Shown here piece after piece: positions 19,094 to 29,050 of a DNA stretch of 29,124 nucleotides (positions are counted from its first letter, which is position 1; each line of letters opens with the position of its first letter). The notes beneath the pieces were generated by a model. It was not told the origin of the DNA, searched no databases, and saw only the letters and a list, made by a program, of their open reading frames with translations. A program made the position numbers and the translations under genes. Source of the stretch: a virus; the IMG/VR virus record IMGVR_UViG_3300044966_000398, positions 1 through 29,124 of that record. The stretch is one strand, 5' to 3'.

Positions 19094-19318
19094 GTGGATG
19101 ATAACAATTCAAAAGTTCCACGCTCAGTACACTTCGCAGATTTTCTTGTAGTTTTTTCAGGTTTATTACATAATATTTTTAGTGCATTCCACGCATTCAC
19201 AGAAGAGTTAATGGAGATAGCTGTTTACAACGCTAACCGAAACTCAGAGATTAATAAAGCGTGGCAACAATTTTCAAACGATTTAGAAAAGATAGAGGAG
19301 GATACCGATGGTAGATAG
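19094..19318 (+). CDS. Unknown small protein of the head operon, 74 residues
   Basis: GTG 19094 follows GGAGGT. The protein has a hydrophobic stretch at about residues 13-30 (FADFLVVFSGLLHNIFSAF) and a helical, acidic second half (NKAWQQFSNDLEKIEED). It may be a small membrane-interacting or head-tail accessory protein. It overlaps the next gene by 11 bases. Confidence 0.55.
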   Translation: MDDNNSKVPRSVHFADFLVVFSGLLHNIFSAFHAFTEELMEIAVYNANRNSEINKAWQQFSNDLEKIEEDTDGR

Positions 19319-19667
19319 CCCATTACAAATTGGCGGTCCTGGAAAATTCTCCGTACGTGAAGACTTGCCACCATCACAAAACTATGGTGATCGCAAAGCG
19401 ATGGCAGAAGATATCGCAGGTGCTCCTACTTCTACTCCACCATCTGCTAAGGCTACGCCTGTTGCAGATATGGCACCACCAAAACCAGATCCGTTGGTAG
19501 GAATGTTTGCTCCATCACAACGTGCTGGCGAAGACGTTATGACTATGGCTGGTCCACCACAACCAGCAGAAGGTAAATTGTCAGACACACTTGCAGCATT
19601 ACTTCCATACGATCAAACTGGAGAGATTTCTGTTCTCTATCAGATGGCTTTATCTAGAGGTCAGTAG
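19308..19667 (+). CDS. Pro-rich virion-associated protein, unknown
   Basis: The 119-residue product is mostly Pro/Ala/Thr-rich and probably disordered from about residue 35 to 95, flanked by short ordered ends (LPPSQNYGDRKAM; LSDTLAALLPYDQTGEISVLYQMAL). GAGGA precedes ATG 19308. Its stop overlaps the GTG start of the giant gene (TAGTG), so the two are coupled and may act together, for example as chaperone or internal protein. Function unknown. Confidence 0.55.
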   Translation: MVDSPLQIGGPGKFSVREDLPPSQNYGDRKAMAEDIAGAPTSTPPSAKATPVADMAPPKPDPLVGMFAPSQRAGEDVMTMAGPPQPAEGKLSDTLAALLPYDQTGEISVLYQMALSRGQ

Positions 19668-22600
19668 TGGGATCAACTTCCAATAACATTAAGGCTATAT
19701 CTTCTAGAGCTGGATTAACACCAGCGCAACAACAGCAGATCAATGGCTACATTAAAGCTGTAGACTCGCACCAGAAGTTAACATCTCTTCCATCTGACGT
19801 TGCCAAGTTAGAGTACTCAAAGCTAACTCCAGAACAACAGAAGTCCTTGAAGGATAACTTTGGTGATGTTGAGGAAAAGCGTGGATGGCTAGGAACAGCG
19901 CTTCATTACACAATAGATCCTTTAGTTGCAGTGGTATCTGCTCCAGTAAAGTTAGCATTCAAAGGTGTTCAAGAACTTTCAGATTTATCTACACGTGTTG
20001 TTCGTACGGGTTTAATTGCCGCTGACCAAAAAATTGATATTGGCAAAGCGTGGACAACTGCTAACGACAAGGGTGACAAGGTATTTAGCCCATCACGTAT
20101 GGCAGAAGCAAACCGAATCTTTGGTTCGCAGTATATGTCTGTTGCGCAAAAAGTCGCAGAAGGTATGACCCTAGACCAAATCATTGCAACTGGTACAGAA
20201 GAAGAAAAGCGAATTGCATCAGGTGCTGCACAAAAGAAAGATCCACTCTTTCAGGATGCACTAGATGCTGCTAACGCTGCTAAGTATTCTCCAGGTAGAT
20301 TTATTGCCAACGCTATTCTTCCGCAGAAGTGGGAAGGATCAGGTGCTGCATACAGAACTATCTCTGGTCTTGGTGATGCTGCATTCCGTGTGTTTGCAGA
20401 TCCAACGCTACTACTTGGTAAAGCTAAGAAAGCATACGATGTTGGAAAGTATGCGTTAGATAATATCGTTGGCGATGCTGGCAATGTACAAAAGGCATTT
20501 GAAGTAGCAAGCGTACAACGATTTGACCAAGCCTATGTTGGAGCACTCAAGAAGTATTCAGTAGCTCGTAAGGCAGTCAAAGAAGGTGGTGTAGATCCAC
20601 AGACTTTGGTACAAGCAAGTCTTGAACTCAAGCGTATTGCCCCTGAGTTTGGTGATGATGTTATTGAAGCAATGCTCAAAGAAGGTGTTGCAGAGGCTGG
20701 CACTATGAAGAACTTTCTTGCTAACAGCGAGGATGCACTTCGTACTCTTAAAGGTCAAGCAGGTCGTCAAGTTCAATTACTACCACGTATGAACCTTGCA
20801 CGTCAAACTCGTATTGCAACATTAACTACTGGTAATAAGGTTCTTCGCTTTGACCAATCAGGTAAGCGTATTAACCGTGAAATCTTTGGTGACCAGACAA
20901 CCATTGGTGGCGTTGAAGGTCAGTTAATGCGTCAGACAAAGTTTGTTGATTCACGCACAGGAGAAGCAGCAACTGCTAACACTCCTAAAGAGTTTTTAGA
21001 TCAGATTGAAACAAACGTTATTGGCGAGATTGAGCGTAAAACTGCCAAGCTTCGTGCAGACGGTGCATTCCGTATGCCATTGGATTATGTCCAAGATCGC
21101 ATTGACCGCTTTGCATCTAAGTTCTCAAAGGTCCCATTCTTCCGCGATAACTTCTTTGATCCTAACGCACCAGATGCTGCTGAAAAGGTCTATCAATTAT
21201 CACGCCTTGCTAATACTCGTTACAACTCACGTCTGTTTGCAGAAGCATTCAAGGCTGGAGATGAAGCACAGAAGCGTCAGATTATGATGGGTGTCTTTAA
21301 TACAGTAGCTGAGATCCGTGGACTTAACAAAGTTCCTGGCGGTAAGAATATTCTTGACAAGTTGGCTAACTCATCTCGCGAGCAACTTTTTGCTCCACGT
21401 ATCTTGATGCGTGATACTAAGGGTAAGCCAGTACTTAACGATGACGGAACACTTCGTTATTTTGAACCATCTAGTTTTAATGACCAACAGTTTGCTATCT
21501 TTGATTTCCAATTAGCATCAGGTATGAGCGTTCCTAAGATCCAAGATATTGATGGAATCGTTGACCGCTATCAAATAGCAAGTAGGATTATGGCTTTTTC
21601 ACATAAACCTTGGGTTGAAGGAGTTACATCTGCTTGGTCATTTTTGACTCTTGCTGGTCCTCGTTTTGCTGTACGTAACTCTATTGAAGATCTAATGGTT
21701 CACCTTGCAGTGGGCGATTCAATCTGGGGTGTAGCAGCAGGCCGACGCTTGTCAACCAAGTTACGTGCTGGTCAAGGCGGAGATACTCTAGGAGTTATTA
21801 ACAAGCTCGTTAAGCGTTCAGACCGTGCTTTATATCAAGGCAAGATCGAAGCAGCTAAAACTGTGCAAGAAGCTCGCAAGGTTATGGCAGATGCTGTTAT
21901 GGCAGATAAGTACCTTGGCAAGCTTGACCCACAGGCACGTGAGATTATTGCTGAGATGGCAGAGTTTGGCGCTATTGATGAACTGCTTGCAGGCGTTGCA
22001 GAAGGTGGTAAGAAGGGCATCACTGGTGCAGACCACTGGACAGATGCGCTTCGTACTGTAGATCAATTTGGCACATCTCGTGAGTACAAAATTGATGGAG
22101 TTACATACGCTAAGGAAAGCGGTGGGAGCTACCGTGAGTATTCTCCAATTACAGCAGAAGGTAAGATTGCTTGGATAACAAGTATTGCTGCTATTGGTAA
22201 TGACCCACTTGGCTCTATCGCTCTTCAATATATGTCAGATAATCCAAGTGCTAGAAGAATTGCTATTGATAAAATCGTAGATTTTATTAACTCTCCACAG
22301 TACGCAAGCCAAAAGGCTCGTTTCCAGCTATACCGTCCAGGTAATAACGCTGACGTACGAGTACACGCTGAGAATGTCTACGCTGCAACTCGCAACCTAT
22401 TTGTTAATAGCCAAGACAAAGTAAATCAGAAGTTGCTAGCCAAGGTAAGTATTCGTACACCTGAAGGCGGCATTAAGATCAACACACGCGACTTGGGCAT
22501 TGATGACTTACCACAACTGGCAGAAGATGCACCACAGTTTATCTCTGGTCCAAGCATTATGCCTATCGCAGATGGTAATCCTGCTGGAAAGATTGTAGGA

Positions 22601-24442
22601 AAACACTGGGAATGGGTTGGCGAGATGAATGCTCGCTGGTCACGTGAGCCAATGGTTCTATCTGCTGCTATTGATATGCGTAAACGTTGGAAAAATGGCG
22701 GTTTAGAAGAACGCTATATGAAAATACTTACAGATCCTATTCGCAATAACGCTAAACTAACCGATGCTGAGAAGGCTGTCTTGATTAAAGACGCTGAAAC
22801 AAAGGGTAAAGTTAAGATTATTGAACTAACTCAGGACCTTGCTAAAGAGCGAGTGCTTGCCTATGTGGATAATCCAGAGGTTCGTACACAATTAGCATTC
22901 ACAATGCGTAACTTTGCTCGTTACTATCGTGCAACAGAAGACTTTTATCGTCGTGTATTGCGTGGAGTTCGTTACAATCCAGAGTCAATCGCACGTGCAT
23001 CACTAACATACGAGGGTGTATCACACTCTGGCTTCGTTCAGAAGGACGATCAGGGTGAGGCTTACTTCATCTATCCAGGAATGCAACCAGTTTATGCAGC
23101 AATGGCTAAACTGTCCACAGCATTTGGTATTAAGGGTGCGTTCGTCGCTCCGATGCCAGTGGAATTTGGTGCAAAGCTTAATATGATTTCACCATCTATG
23201 AACCCAGACTCATTGTTTCCAACATTCTCTGGTCCATTGGCAGCATTGCCAGTCAAGATGATGTACGAGTTGGTGCCTTCATTGAAAGAATCAGAGAAGT
23301 ATCTCTTTGGTACCTATGGAGAAGACCAACCAATTATTAACGCTATCCTGCCAGCACACATTAACCGTGCATTAGGTGCATTAAACAAGGATGAGCGTGA
23401 TTCACAGTACGCATCAGCTTTCCGTAAGGCAGTTACCTACTTAGAGGCTACCGATAACGGGCTAAAGATTACAAAGGATGCACAAGGCAACGATGTTCCA
23501 CCAACTCCTGGTGAGTTAGAGGAATATCAAGACAAGTTAAAGGCAACAACCCAGACTATCTTGGGTATGCGCTTCTTTACTGCGTTGATTCTTCCAGCAT
23601 CACCTTCAGTTCAGCTCAAGTCTGAGATGGCTGGATGGGTTCGTGACAACGAACGTACAAGCTTCAAGCAGGTATTCTCTAACCTAGTTACTGAGTACAA
23701 TGGCGATTACACACGCGCTACTGAAGAATGGATCAAACTCTTTCCAAAGCAGATGCCATACACAGTATCTGAGTCTAAGAAGAACACAGTTGCTGTTATA
23801 AAGTACGGCGAAGCAGCGGGTAACTGGGTAGATAACAACACAGAACTACTCAAGAAGTATCCAGAAGCAGCAGCATTCTTGATTCCTAATATCGGTAAGT
23901 TCAGTTATGATGCTTACAAGACTATGATGAATGAGGGCTTCCTCAACAAGAAGCAGGTCGGTGACTTCCTTCGTGAGACACAGATTGCCACAGACAAGCA
24001 GTACTACTTCCAGCAACGCAAAGATTATATGTCGGCACTTGCTGCTACCATATCAGTAGATCAGAAGCGTTTAATTAACCAGCAATGGGATAACTGGTCT
24101 GGTCAATTTATGGCTGTTCGACCACAGTTGCAGACAGAGTTTGCATCAGGTGGAGCATCAGATGTACGTCGTGAGATTGCAGTCAATGACCTTCGCAATA
24201 TGCTTACTAACGAAAAGAATTTGCCAAAGACAAAGACAGTATCTGTCCTTCGTCAAATGCTACAGACATACGATAGCTTCAGCGCACAGTTCTCATCTAT
24301 TACGGATAGAACAGATGCTGCTCAGGATCGTAAGAATGCTCTTCAAGCAGGTGCTAAGGCTCAGTTGCAAGAACTAGCTGCTAGCAATTCAAATACTAAA
24401 TCAGCCTATGATGTGCTCTTTGCATCATTGATCGGAGAATAA
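19667..24442 (+). CDS. Giant virion protein, probable internal or ejection protein
   Basis: At 1591 residues this is the largest gene of the window, encoded between portal and scaffold. It is largely helical, with a hydrophobic segment near residues 85-105 (DPLVAVVSAPVKLAFKGV) and another around 640-690 (WSFLTLAGPRFAVRNSIEDLMVHLAV), and long charged helices at the C-terminus. No lytic, ADP-ribosyl or polymerase motif is apparent. Proteins of this size and position in some phages are carried in the head and ejected with the DNA, sometimes forming a channel. That role is inferred from size, location and composition. GTG 19667 is the coupled start. Confidence 0.6.
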   Translation: MGSTSNNIKAISSRAGLTPAQQQQINGYIKAVDSHQKLTSLPSDVAKLEYSKLTPEQQKSLKDNFGDVEEKRGWLGTALHYTIDPLVAVVSAPVKLAFKGVQELSDLSTRVVRTGLIAADQKIDIGKAWTTANDKGDKVFSPSRMAEANRIFGSQYMSVAQKVAEGMTLDQIIATGTEEEKRIASGAAQKKDPLFQDALDAANAAKYSPGRFIANAILPQKWEGSGAAYRTISGLGDAAFRVFADPTLLLGKAKKAYDVGKYALDNIVGDAGNVQKAFEVASVQRFDQAYVGALKKYSVARKAVKEGGVDPQTLVQASLELKRIAPEFGDDVIEAMLKEGVAEAGTMKNFLANSEDALRTLKGQAGRQVQLLPRMNLARQTRIATLTTGNKVLRFDQSGKRINREIFGDQTTIGGVEGQLMRQTKFVDSRTGEAATANTPKEFLDQIETNVIGEIERKTAKLRADGAFRMPLDYVQDRIDRFASKFSKVPFFRDNFFDPNAPDAAEKVYQLSRLANTRYNSRLFAEAFKAGDEAQKRQIMMGVFNTVAEIRGLNKVPGGKNILDKLANSSREQLFAPRILMRDTKGKPVLNDDGTLRYFEPSSFNDQQFAIFDFQLASGMSVPKIQDIDGIVDRYQIASRIMAFSHKPWVEGVTSAWSFLTLAGPRFAVRNSIEDLMVHLAVGDSIWGVAAGRRLSTKLRAGQGGDTLGVINKLVKRSDRALYQGKIEAAKTVQEARKVMADAVMADKYLGKLDPQAREIIAEMAEFGAIDELLAGVAEGGKKGITGADHWTDALRTVDQFGTSREYKIDGVTYAKESGGSYREYSPITAEGKIAWITSIAAIGNDPLGSIALQYMSDNPSARRIAIDKIVDFINSPQYASQKARFQLYRPGNNADVRVHAENVYAATRNLFVNSQDKVNQKLLAKVSIRTPEGGIKINTRDLGIDDLPQLAEDAPQFISGPSIMPIADGNPAGKIVGKHWEWVGEMNARWSREPMVLSAAIDMRKRWKNGGLEERYMKILTDPIRNNAKLTDAEKAVLIKDAETKGKVKIIELTQDLAKERVLAYVDNPEVRTQLAFTMRNFARYYRATEDFYRRVLRGVRYNPESIARASLTYEGVSHSGFVQKDDQGEAYFIYPGMQPVYAAMAKLSTAFGIKGAFVAPMPVEFGAKLNMISPSMNPDSLFPTFSGPLAALPVKMMYELVPSLKESEKYLFGTYGEDQPIINAILPAHINRALGALNKDERDSQYASAFRKAVTYLEATDNGLKITKDAQGNDVPPTPGELEEYQDKLKATTQTILGMRFFTALILPASPSVQLKSEMAGWVRDNERTSFKQVFSNLVTEYNGDYTRATEEWIKLFPKQMPYTVSESKKNTVAVIKYGEAAGNWVDNNTELLKKYPEAAAFLIPNIGKFSYDAYKTMMNEGFLNKKQVGDFLRETQIATDKQYYFQQRKDYMSALAATISVDQKRLINQQWDNWSGQFMAVRPQLQTEFASGGASDVRREIAVNDLRNMLTNEKNLPKTKTVSVLRQMLQTYDSFSAQFSSITDRTDAAQDRKNALQAGAKAQLQELAASNSNTKSAYDVLFASLIGE

Positions 24443-24443
24443 A

Positions 24444-25187
24444 GTGCCAGTAGGTGGAACACCAAAAAGAAAGCAGCAACCTGCTGCTGGAACAGCAGAT
24501 GCCACTACATCTGGTGCCTGGAATAGCACAGGAATTGCTGACTTTACTTACATAACGTCAACTATTCCAACTGCCGCTAATCCAAATAATGTTGAAAAGA
24601 TTACCCAAAAGGAACTTATCCGTAAGTTTTTGGAGATGCCTCCACAGGAGCGTATCGGAATTGGTAACCGTCTCAAGGCTGCTGGATATCAAGTTGGATC
24701 TCTAACAGGCAAGGCAACAAGAGATTTACGTAACGCTTACCTAAAGGCATATGCTGATCTTAATGAAGAAATTACTGTATATGGTCAGCAATTAGACTTC
24801 AATACATACTTGACAAAAGAGCAGGGCGCAGGCGGTACTGGCGGTGGGCCACGTGAGCCATACACACAGGCTCAAGAAATTACCGATATGTCTGCGAAGG
24901 CATTGATTAACGCGGTCATTAGAGATCAAAAGCGTCGTGATGCTACTGATGAAGAAGTTGCTAAATACACAGCACAGATTCGCAATCAGCAAAAGAGGAA
25001 TCCATTAGTTACGGCTTACACAACTAAGGGTGGCAAGACTGTTGGTTCAGCAACTACTGGTGGTTTCGGTACTCAGGAAGCGCAACAGTTCTTGCTTGAT
25101 AAAGTTTCACAGGGTGACGAAGCCAAGGCTAATCGAGCATTGGATGCCTACTCAGCAGTAGTAGATTTGTTTGGAGGAATCGGTTAA
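24444..25187 (+). CDS. Unknown structural-operon protein, 247 residues
   Basis: GTG 24444 starts one base after the giant gene's stop, and the 3' end overlaps the next ATG (TAATG). The N-terminal 40 residues are Thr/Ala-rich and probably disordered; the middle has a helical region (ITQKELIRKFLEMPPQERIGIGNRLKAAG), and there are two Gly/Thr-rich loops. The LKAAGY segment looks like a small helical domain. Its position between large virion genes suggests a minor virion component. No family recognised. Confidence 0.6.
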   Translation: MPVGGTPKRKQQPAAGTADATTSGAWNSTGIADFTYITSTIPTAANPNNVEKITQKELIRKFLEMPPQERIGIGNRLKAAGYQVGSLTGKATRDLRNAYLKAYADLNEEITVYGQQLDFNTYLTKEQGAGGTGGGPREPYTQAQEITDMSAKALINAVIRDQKRRDATDEEVAKYTAQIRNQQKRNPLVTAYTTKGGKTVGSATTGGFGTQEAQQFLLDKVSQGDEAKANRALDAYSAVVDLFGGIG

Positions 25188-27025
25188 TGGCAAAGCGCCC
25201 AGATAACACATACGTATCTCAGGTATTTAACTTTGGTATTGATAAGAAACTTCCTCTTGGATTTGTCAATGTTGTTTATAGTAAAGATACTGGACTTGTT
25301 GTTGGTTACGAAAAAGAAGGCAAGTTCTATAACCTAGGCGAGAAGATTCCTGAGAAGGTTACAGAACCGCAGAAGCGCAAGACTTATTCTGGTTCTATTG
25401 AAGAACGTGTGACTGCTATTGAACGTGAAACAGAAGAAGCAGCAGCAGCAAAGGCAGATTCTGATGCTAGAGCTGCAACTTCTGGCGACCAGAGAGCTAG
25501 GGCTGCACAAGGTGATGTTTTAGATAATTATGCAACATCTCTAAAGCCACGTCTTAATGACCTTGGATTTCAAATTGAAGCCTATGCTCGCAAGATAGCA
25601 CGTGGAGATAAGTTATCTCCAGTAGAAGAAAAAGAATTAAAACGTTTCAGCGATGAATATGCCAAACTAAATAAGACTTACAACGAAGCACGGTCTGACG
25701 CACTAGATTTTTACTATGGAACTCAGGCGGCAGCTACCACGCAGACTGGCAAGAAGATTGTTTCAGGAACTACCCCAACACCTCAAACTCAAGCAACAGG
25801 TGGGCCAACTGGAACTCCAGTTCAAACACCTGCGCCTGCTTCAACACAAACACCTCCACCAAAGGTAACAACTGGTGGTACAACTGGTGGAAATACTGGT
25901 GGTAGAACTGGTGTTACAACCGATAGAACATCTGGCGGTGGAACAGGCGGAGCAACTGGTGGCACTGTCATCCCATCTAACTTTAACGTAGGAACATTCC
26001 GTGCTGCAGATGAAGCATCTATGGCTAAGGCAGAAGGCATTACACCAGGTTCTGTTGTAAAGACCTACGATGCTGCACTTGCTGAAGTTCAGGAAAAGTA
26101 CAACCTTCCAGATATTATCTTTAGTAAAGTAGAGTCGCTTGGCTCATTACTAGATCGCTATGTCAACCCAAAGAAGTATGGCAAGGATGCCATTGGCGAT
26201 ATTAAGAGGTTTGTTGATTTAGTTAAGGTCGACCCTTGGTATCGTGCCAATGAAGGCGTAATTAGAAAACGTTATATTGAAAAATATAACTATGAAGATC
26301 TAGTTAAATCTGGTAAGGCTACTGGAAATACAGTATACGAACAAGATGTTCGCAGACTTACTGATAAACTTGTTAAGCAAGCACGTGACCTTGGTTCTGC
26401 TATTGATGAAAATCAAGCAAGGTTAATTGCAGAAGATCTTTATATTCACAACCAAGACGCAGAAGAAGCAACAATTACACGTCGTCTCGTAAGTGGCATT
26501 CGTCCAATAACTGGAATGGTTGCTGGCAAGATTACAGAAGATTACAGTGGTCTTGCTCTTAAAAATTACCAAGGACTACAAGCTATTGCTAAAGCCAATG
26601 GAATGAGGATTGAGGATATCCTTCCTCGCAACCCAGATGGAACACCAACTACAGCTCAGGACACATTAAAGCGTATTGCACTAGGCGAAATAGATCCAAT
26701 TCGTTTGGAACAAGATGTTCGTAAACTTGCAGCAGTAGGACAACCACAATTCGTACGTGACCTATTAGGTCAAGGCATAGACTTGGATAAAATCTATTCT
26801 CCATACCGCAGAACTATGGCTAGAATTTTAGAACTAGATGAAGGTCAGATTGATCTTATGGACCCAACACTACGTATGGGTATCAACGAAAAGGGTGATG
26901 TAAACCTGTACGATTACGAAAAGGCTTTACGTCAAGATAGTCGTTGGCAGTACACAGGTGATGCTCGTCAGAAAGTATCAGATAGCGCACTTACAGTTCT
27001 TCGTAACTTCGGATTCCAGGGGTAA
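25187..27025 (+). CDS. Minor virion protein with Thr/Gly/Pro linker, 612 residues
   Basis: The first 65 residues are a small beta-rich domain, followed by helical segments (residues 65-180), a low-complexity Thr/Gly/Pro/Gln linker (about 192-262, repeated ACTGGTGG-type codons at 25762-25972) and a C-terminal helical domain rich in Asp, Lys and Arg. The linker separates two modules as in head-tail or fibre-like proteins. The C-terminal part shares a style with the giant protein's helices and with the next gene. Likely an internal or minor capsid component; no enzymatic motif seen. Confidence 0.58.
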   Translation: MAKRPDNTYVSQVFNFGIDKKLPLGFVNVVYSKDTGLVVGYEKEGKFYNLGEKIPEKVTEPQKRKTYSGSIEERVTAIERETEEAAAAKADSDARAATSGDQRARAAQGDVLDNYATSLKPRLNDLGFQIEAYARKIARGDKLSPVEEKELKRFSDEYAKLNKTYNEARSDALDFYYGTQAAATTQTGKKIVSGTTPTPQTQATGGPTGTPVQTPAPASTQTPPPKVTTGGTTGGNTGGRTGVTTDRTSGGGTGGATGGTVIPSNFNVGTFRAADEASMAKAEGITPGSVVKTYDAALAEVQEKYNLPDIIFSKVESLGSLLDRYVNPKKYGKDAIGDIKRFVDLVKVDPWYRANEGVIRKRYIEKYNYEDLVKSGKATGNTVYEQDVRRLTDKLVKQARDLGSAIDENQARLIAEDLYIHNQDAEEATITRRLVSGIRPITGMVAGKITEDYSGLALKNYQGLQAIAKANGMRIEDILPRNPDGTPTTAQDTLKRIALGEIDPIRLEQDVRKLAAVGQPQFVRDLLGQGIDLDKIYSPYRRTMARILELDEGQIDLMDPTLRMGINEKGDVNLYDYEKALRQDSRWQYTGDARQKVSDSALTVLRNFGFQG

Positions 27026-27029
27026 ATAA

Positions 27030-28421
27030 ATGGCTGAACCTATTACTAAACTAGAAGACTTATCTGCTGCACAAAGACGTGTTATTGAAGCCAACGCAGG
27101 CAACGAGTTAATCCCTGTATCACGAGATGCTAGCGGTGTCATAACCCAATACCGCCAAATGAGTCCACAGGAATACCTAACATCTAAAGGTGGCCTTACT
27201 AGAGCAGGTTACTTTGGTAACGATATCGGTATGTCCGATGAAGAATACTTTGGCCTGTTAAAAAAAGGTGGCGTTGAATTACTAAACGCAACAAACAATG
27301 CTCGCATCAGAGAAGGGGAAACCCAAAAACTCCTAGCCCGTTACAAGTCTCAGGGTATGAGCGATGCTCAAGCGCAAGAAGAAGTTAATAAGTTTTGGGC
27401 AGAAGCATCAGCCTCGTTAGAACGAGGTTACGAAATTGATGAGAATGGTAACCAAATACCACTTTATGGTCCTGGTAGTAGTTTTACTGGAGCACCATTT
27501 TCTGGATCATCAAGTTCATCTCTTGCTGGTCGTTCTACAACAATGGCAACATCAGCAGCAAGCGCACAAGCTCGATCAGAGCGTCAGTCTGCGTACGATT
27601 TGTTGTATTCCCAGTTTAAGGAATATGGACTTGAGTCATTGGTAGAACCACTCAAAGGCTTAATTATTTCAGGTGCTTCACCTTCAGAGTTTACTATCAA
27701 ACTACGTGAGACAGATGCCTACAAGAAGCGCTTTGCTGCTAATGAGGCACGTATCAAAAGTGGACTTCGTGCTTTATCTGAAGCTGAATATATCCGCAAT
27801 GAAGATGCTTACCAAGAGGTAATGCGTCGCAGAGGTTTACCACCAGAGTATTACGCTAAAGGTGATATGGGAATCCAGAAGGGTTTTGAGTCACTTCTTG
27901 CTGGAGATGTATCTTCTACTGAACTAGAAGACCGTATCGTTACAGCACAAGATCGTGTACTTAATGCTAACCCAGAAATTGCTGCAACACTCAAGCAGTT
28001 CTATCCAGGTATATCCAATGGAGATATCTTGGCTTATGCACTAGATCCTGCTAATGCTATTAACGCAATTAAGCGCAAGGTAACTGCTGCTGAAATCGGT
28101 GCTGCTGCTGGAATATACGGATTAAGCGCAACAGTGGGTCGTGCTGAACAACTAGCAGGTGCAGGCGTAACAGAAGCCATAGCACAACAAGGATTTAAGA
28201 CTATATCTCAAGGACAACCACGTGGTGGAGTTCTAGCACAATACTACAAACAAGATCCATATACACAGGAAACAGCAGAACAAGAGTACTTTGGTCTTAC
28301 TGGAGCACGTGAGGCTGAGATGCAACGCAAGAAACTTACTTCACTGGAAAAGGCTACTTTTGGTGGTCAAACTGGAGTAACTTCTGGAGCATTAGCACGA
28401 GATCGTGCTGGCGCTTACTAA
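27030..28421 (+). CDS. Minor virion protein, 463 residues
   Basis: ATG 27030 follows the previous stop by four bases with AGGGG nearby. The protein is mostly helical with a Ser/Gly/Thr-rich hinge around residues 150-175 (SFTGAPFSGSSSSSLAG), then long helices with Glu, Arg and Ala, and an Ala/Gly-rich stretch near 350-385 (IGAAAGIYGLSATVG) that could be weakly membrane-active. It lies just before the scaffold gene. With its two predecessors it forms a set of large proteins between portal and capsid. Function unknown. Confidence 0.58.
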   Translation: MAEPITKLEDLSAAQRRVIEANAGNELIPVSRDASGVITQYRQMSPQEYLTSKGGLTRAGYFGNDIGMSDEEYFGLLKKGGVELLNATNNARIREGETQKLLARYKSQGMSDAQAQEEVNKFWAEASASLERGYEIDENGNQIPLYGPGSSFTGAPFSGSSSSSLAGRSTTMATSAASAQARSERQSAYDLLYSQFKEYGLESLVEPLKGLIISGASPSEFTIKLRETDAYKKRFAANEARIKSGLRALSEAEYIRNEDAYQEVMRRRGLPPEYYAKGDMGIQKGFESLLAGDVSSTELEDRIVTAQDRVLNANPEIAATLKQFYPGISNGDILAYALDPANAINAIKRKVTAAEIGAAAGIYGLSATVGRAEQLAGAGVTEAIAQQGFKTISQGQPRGGVLAQYYKQDPYTQETAEQEYFGLTGAREAEMQRKKLTSLEKATFGGQTGVTSGALARDRAGAY

Positions 28422-28550
28422 ATAAAAAGCCTGCCAATGGGATGACTGGTCCATTGGAGCGATAACAAAACCAGTAGTAGGAGCCACACCACCCGCCCCA
28501 AGGTGAATGTGAGGCCTGCGTCAATCTAACAAAGAATGGGAGAAGGACCT
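28422..28550 (+). promoter_or_regulatory. Intergenic leader before scaffold and capsid genes
   Basis: This 129-base gap is the largest in the late operon. A 7-bp hairpin, CCAATGG (28433-28439) with CCATTGG (28450-28456), has no T-run. GGGAGAAGG precedes the scaffold ATG at 28551. It may hold a promoter or processing site that raises capsid expression; no clear -35/-10 is visible. Confidence 0.4.
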
Positions 28551-29018
28551 ATGTCCAACTACGACTACGAGGATGATGACTTCGATACAGAAGACACCAG
28601 CAATGATCTCGTAAAACAACTGCGCAAGGCTACTAAGCAAAAGGATAAGGAACTGGCTGAACTAAAGGCACAGTTTGAAAATCTAAATAAAGCGCAAAGA
28701 GAACGAGCAATTAAAGATGCCCTCGAAAGTCGTGGGGTAAATAGCAAAATTGCTTCATTTATCCCACAGGACATTGACCCAACTGAGGAGTCCGTGTCTA
28801 AATGGCTTGCAGACTATGCCGATGTATTCGGTATTGATGTCGGCCAAAACCAGGCAACACCTAATGTAGATCCAGCTCAGGCTGCTGCATATAAGCGTAT
28901 GACCAATGCTGTCGAATCAGGATCATCTCCTGAACATAATGACAACATTATGCAGAAGCTTATGAATGCAAACAGTCGTGAAGAATTGGATGAAGTCATT
29001 AGATTGTCTGGACTCTAA
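28551..29018 (+). CDS. Capsid scaffolding protein
   Basis: The 155-residue protein has an acidic start (YDYEDDDFDTEDTS), a central coiled coil (LVKQLRKATKQKDKELAELKAQFENL at residues 23-48) and a compact helical C-terminal end. This composition and the place just before the capsid gene are typical of phage scaffolds, which guide prohead assembly and then leave. ATG 28551 follows GGGAGAAGG; the in-frame ATG at 28536 is upstream of that site and rejected. No protease domain is fused. Confidence 0.78.
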   Translation: MSNYDYEDDDFDTEDTSNDLVKQLRKATKQKDKELAELKAQFENLNKAQRERAIKDALESRGVNSKIASFIPQDIDPTEESVSKWLADYADVFGIDVGQNQATPNVDPAQAAAYKRMTNAVESGSSPEHNDNIMQKLMNANSREELDEVIRLSGL

Positions 29019-29050
29019 TCCGATCCTAAAACAGAAAGGCTAGACCACAA

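Noticed and set aside
25822-26040. Minus-strand Pro/Val-rich frame opposite the linker of the 612-residue protein
   Set aside because: It is the complement of the Thr/Gly/Pro low-complexity codons and has no start signal.
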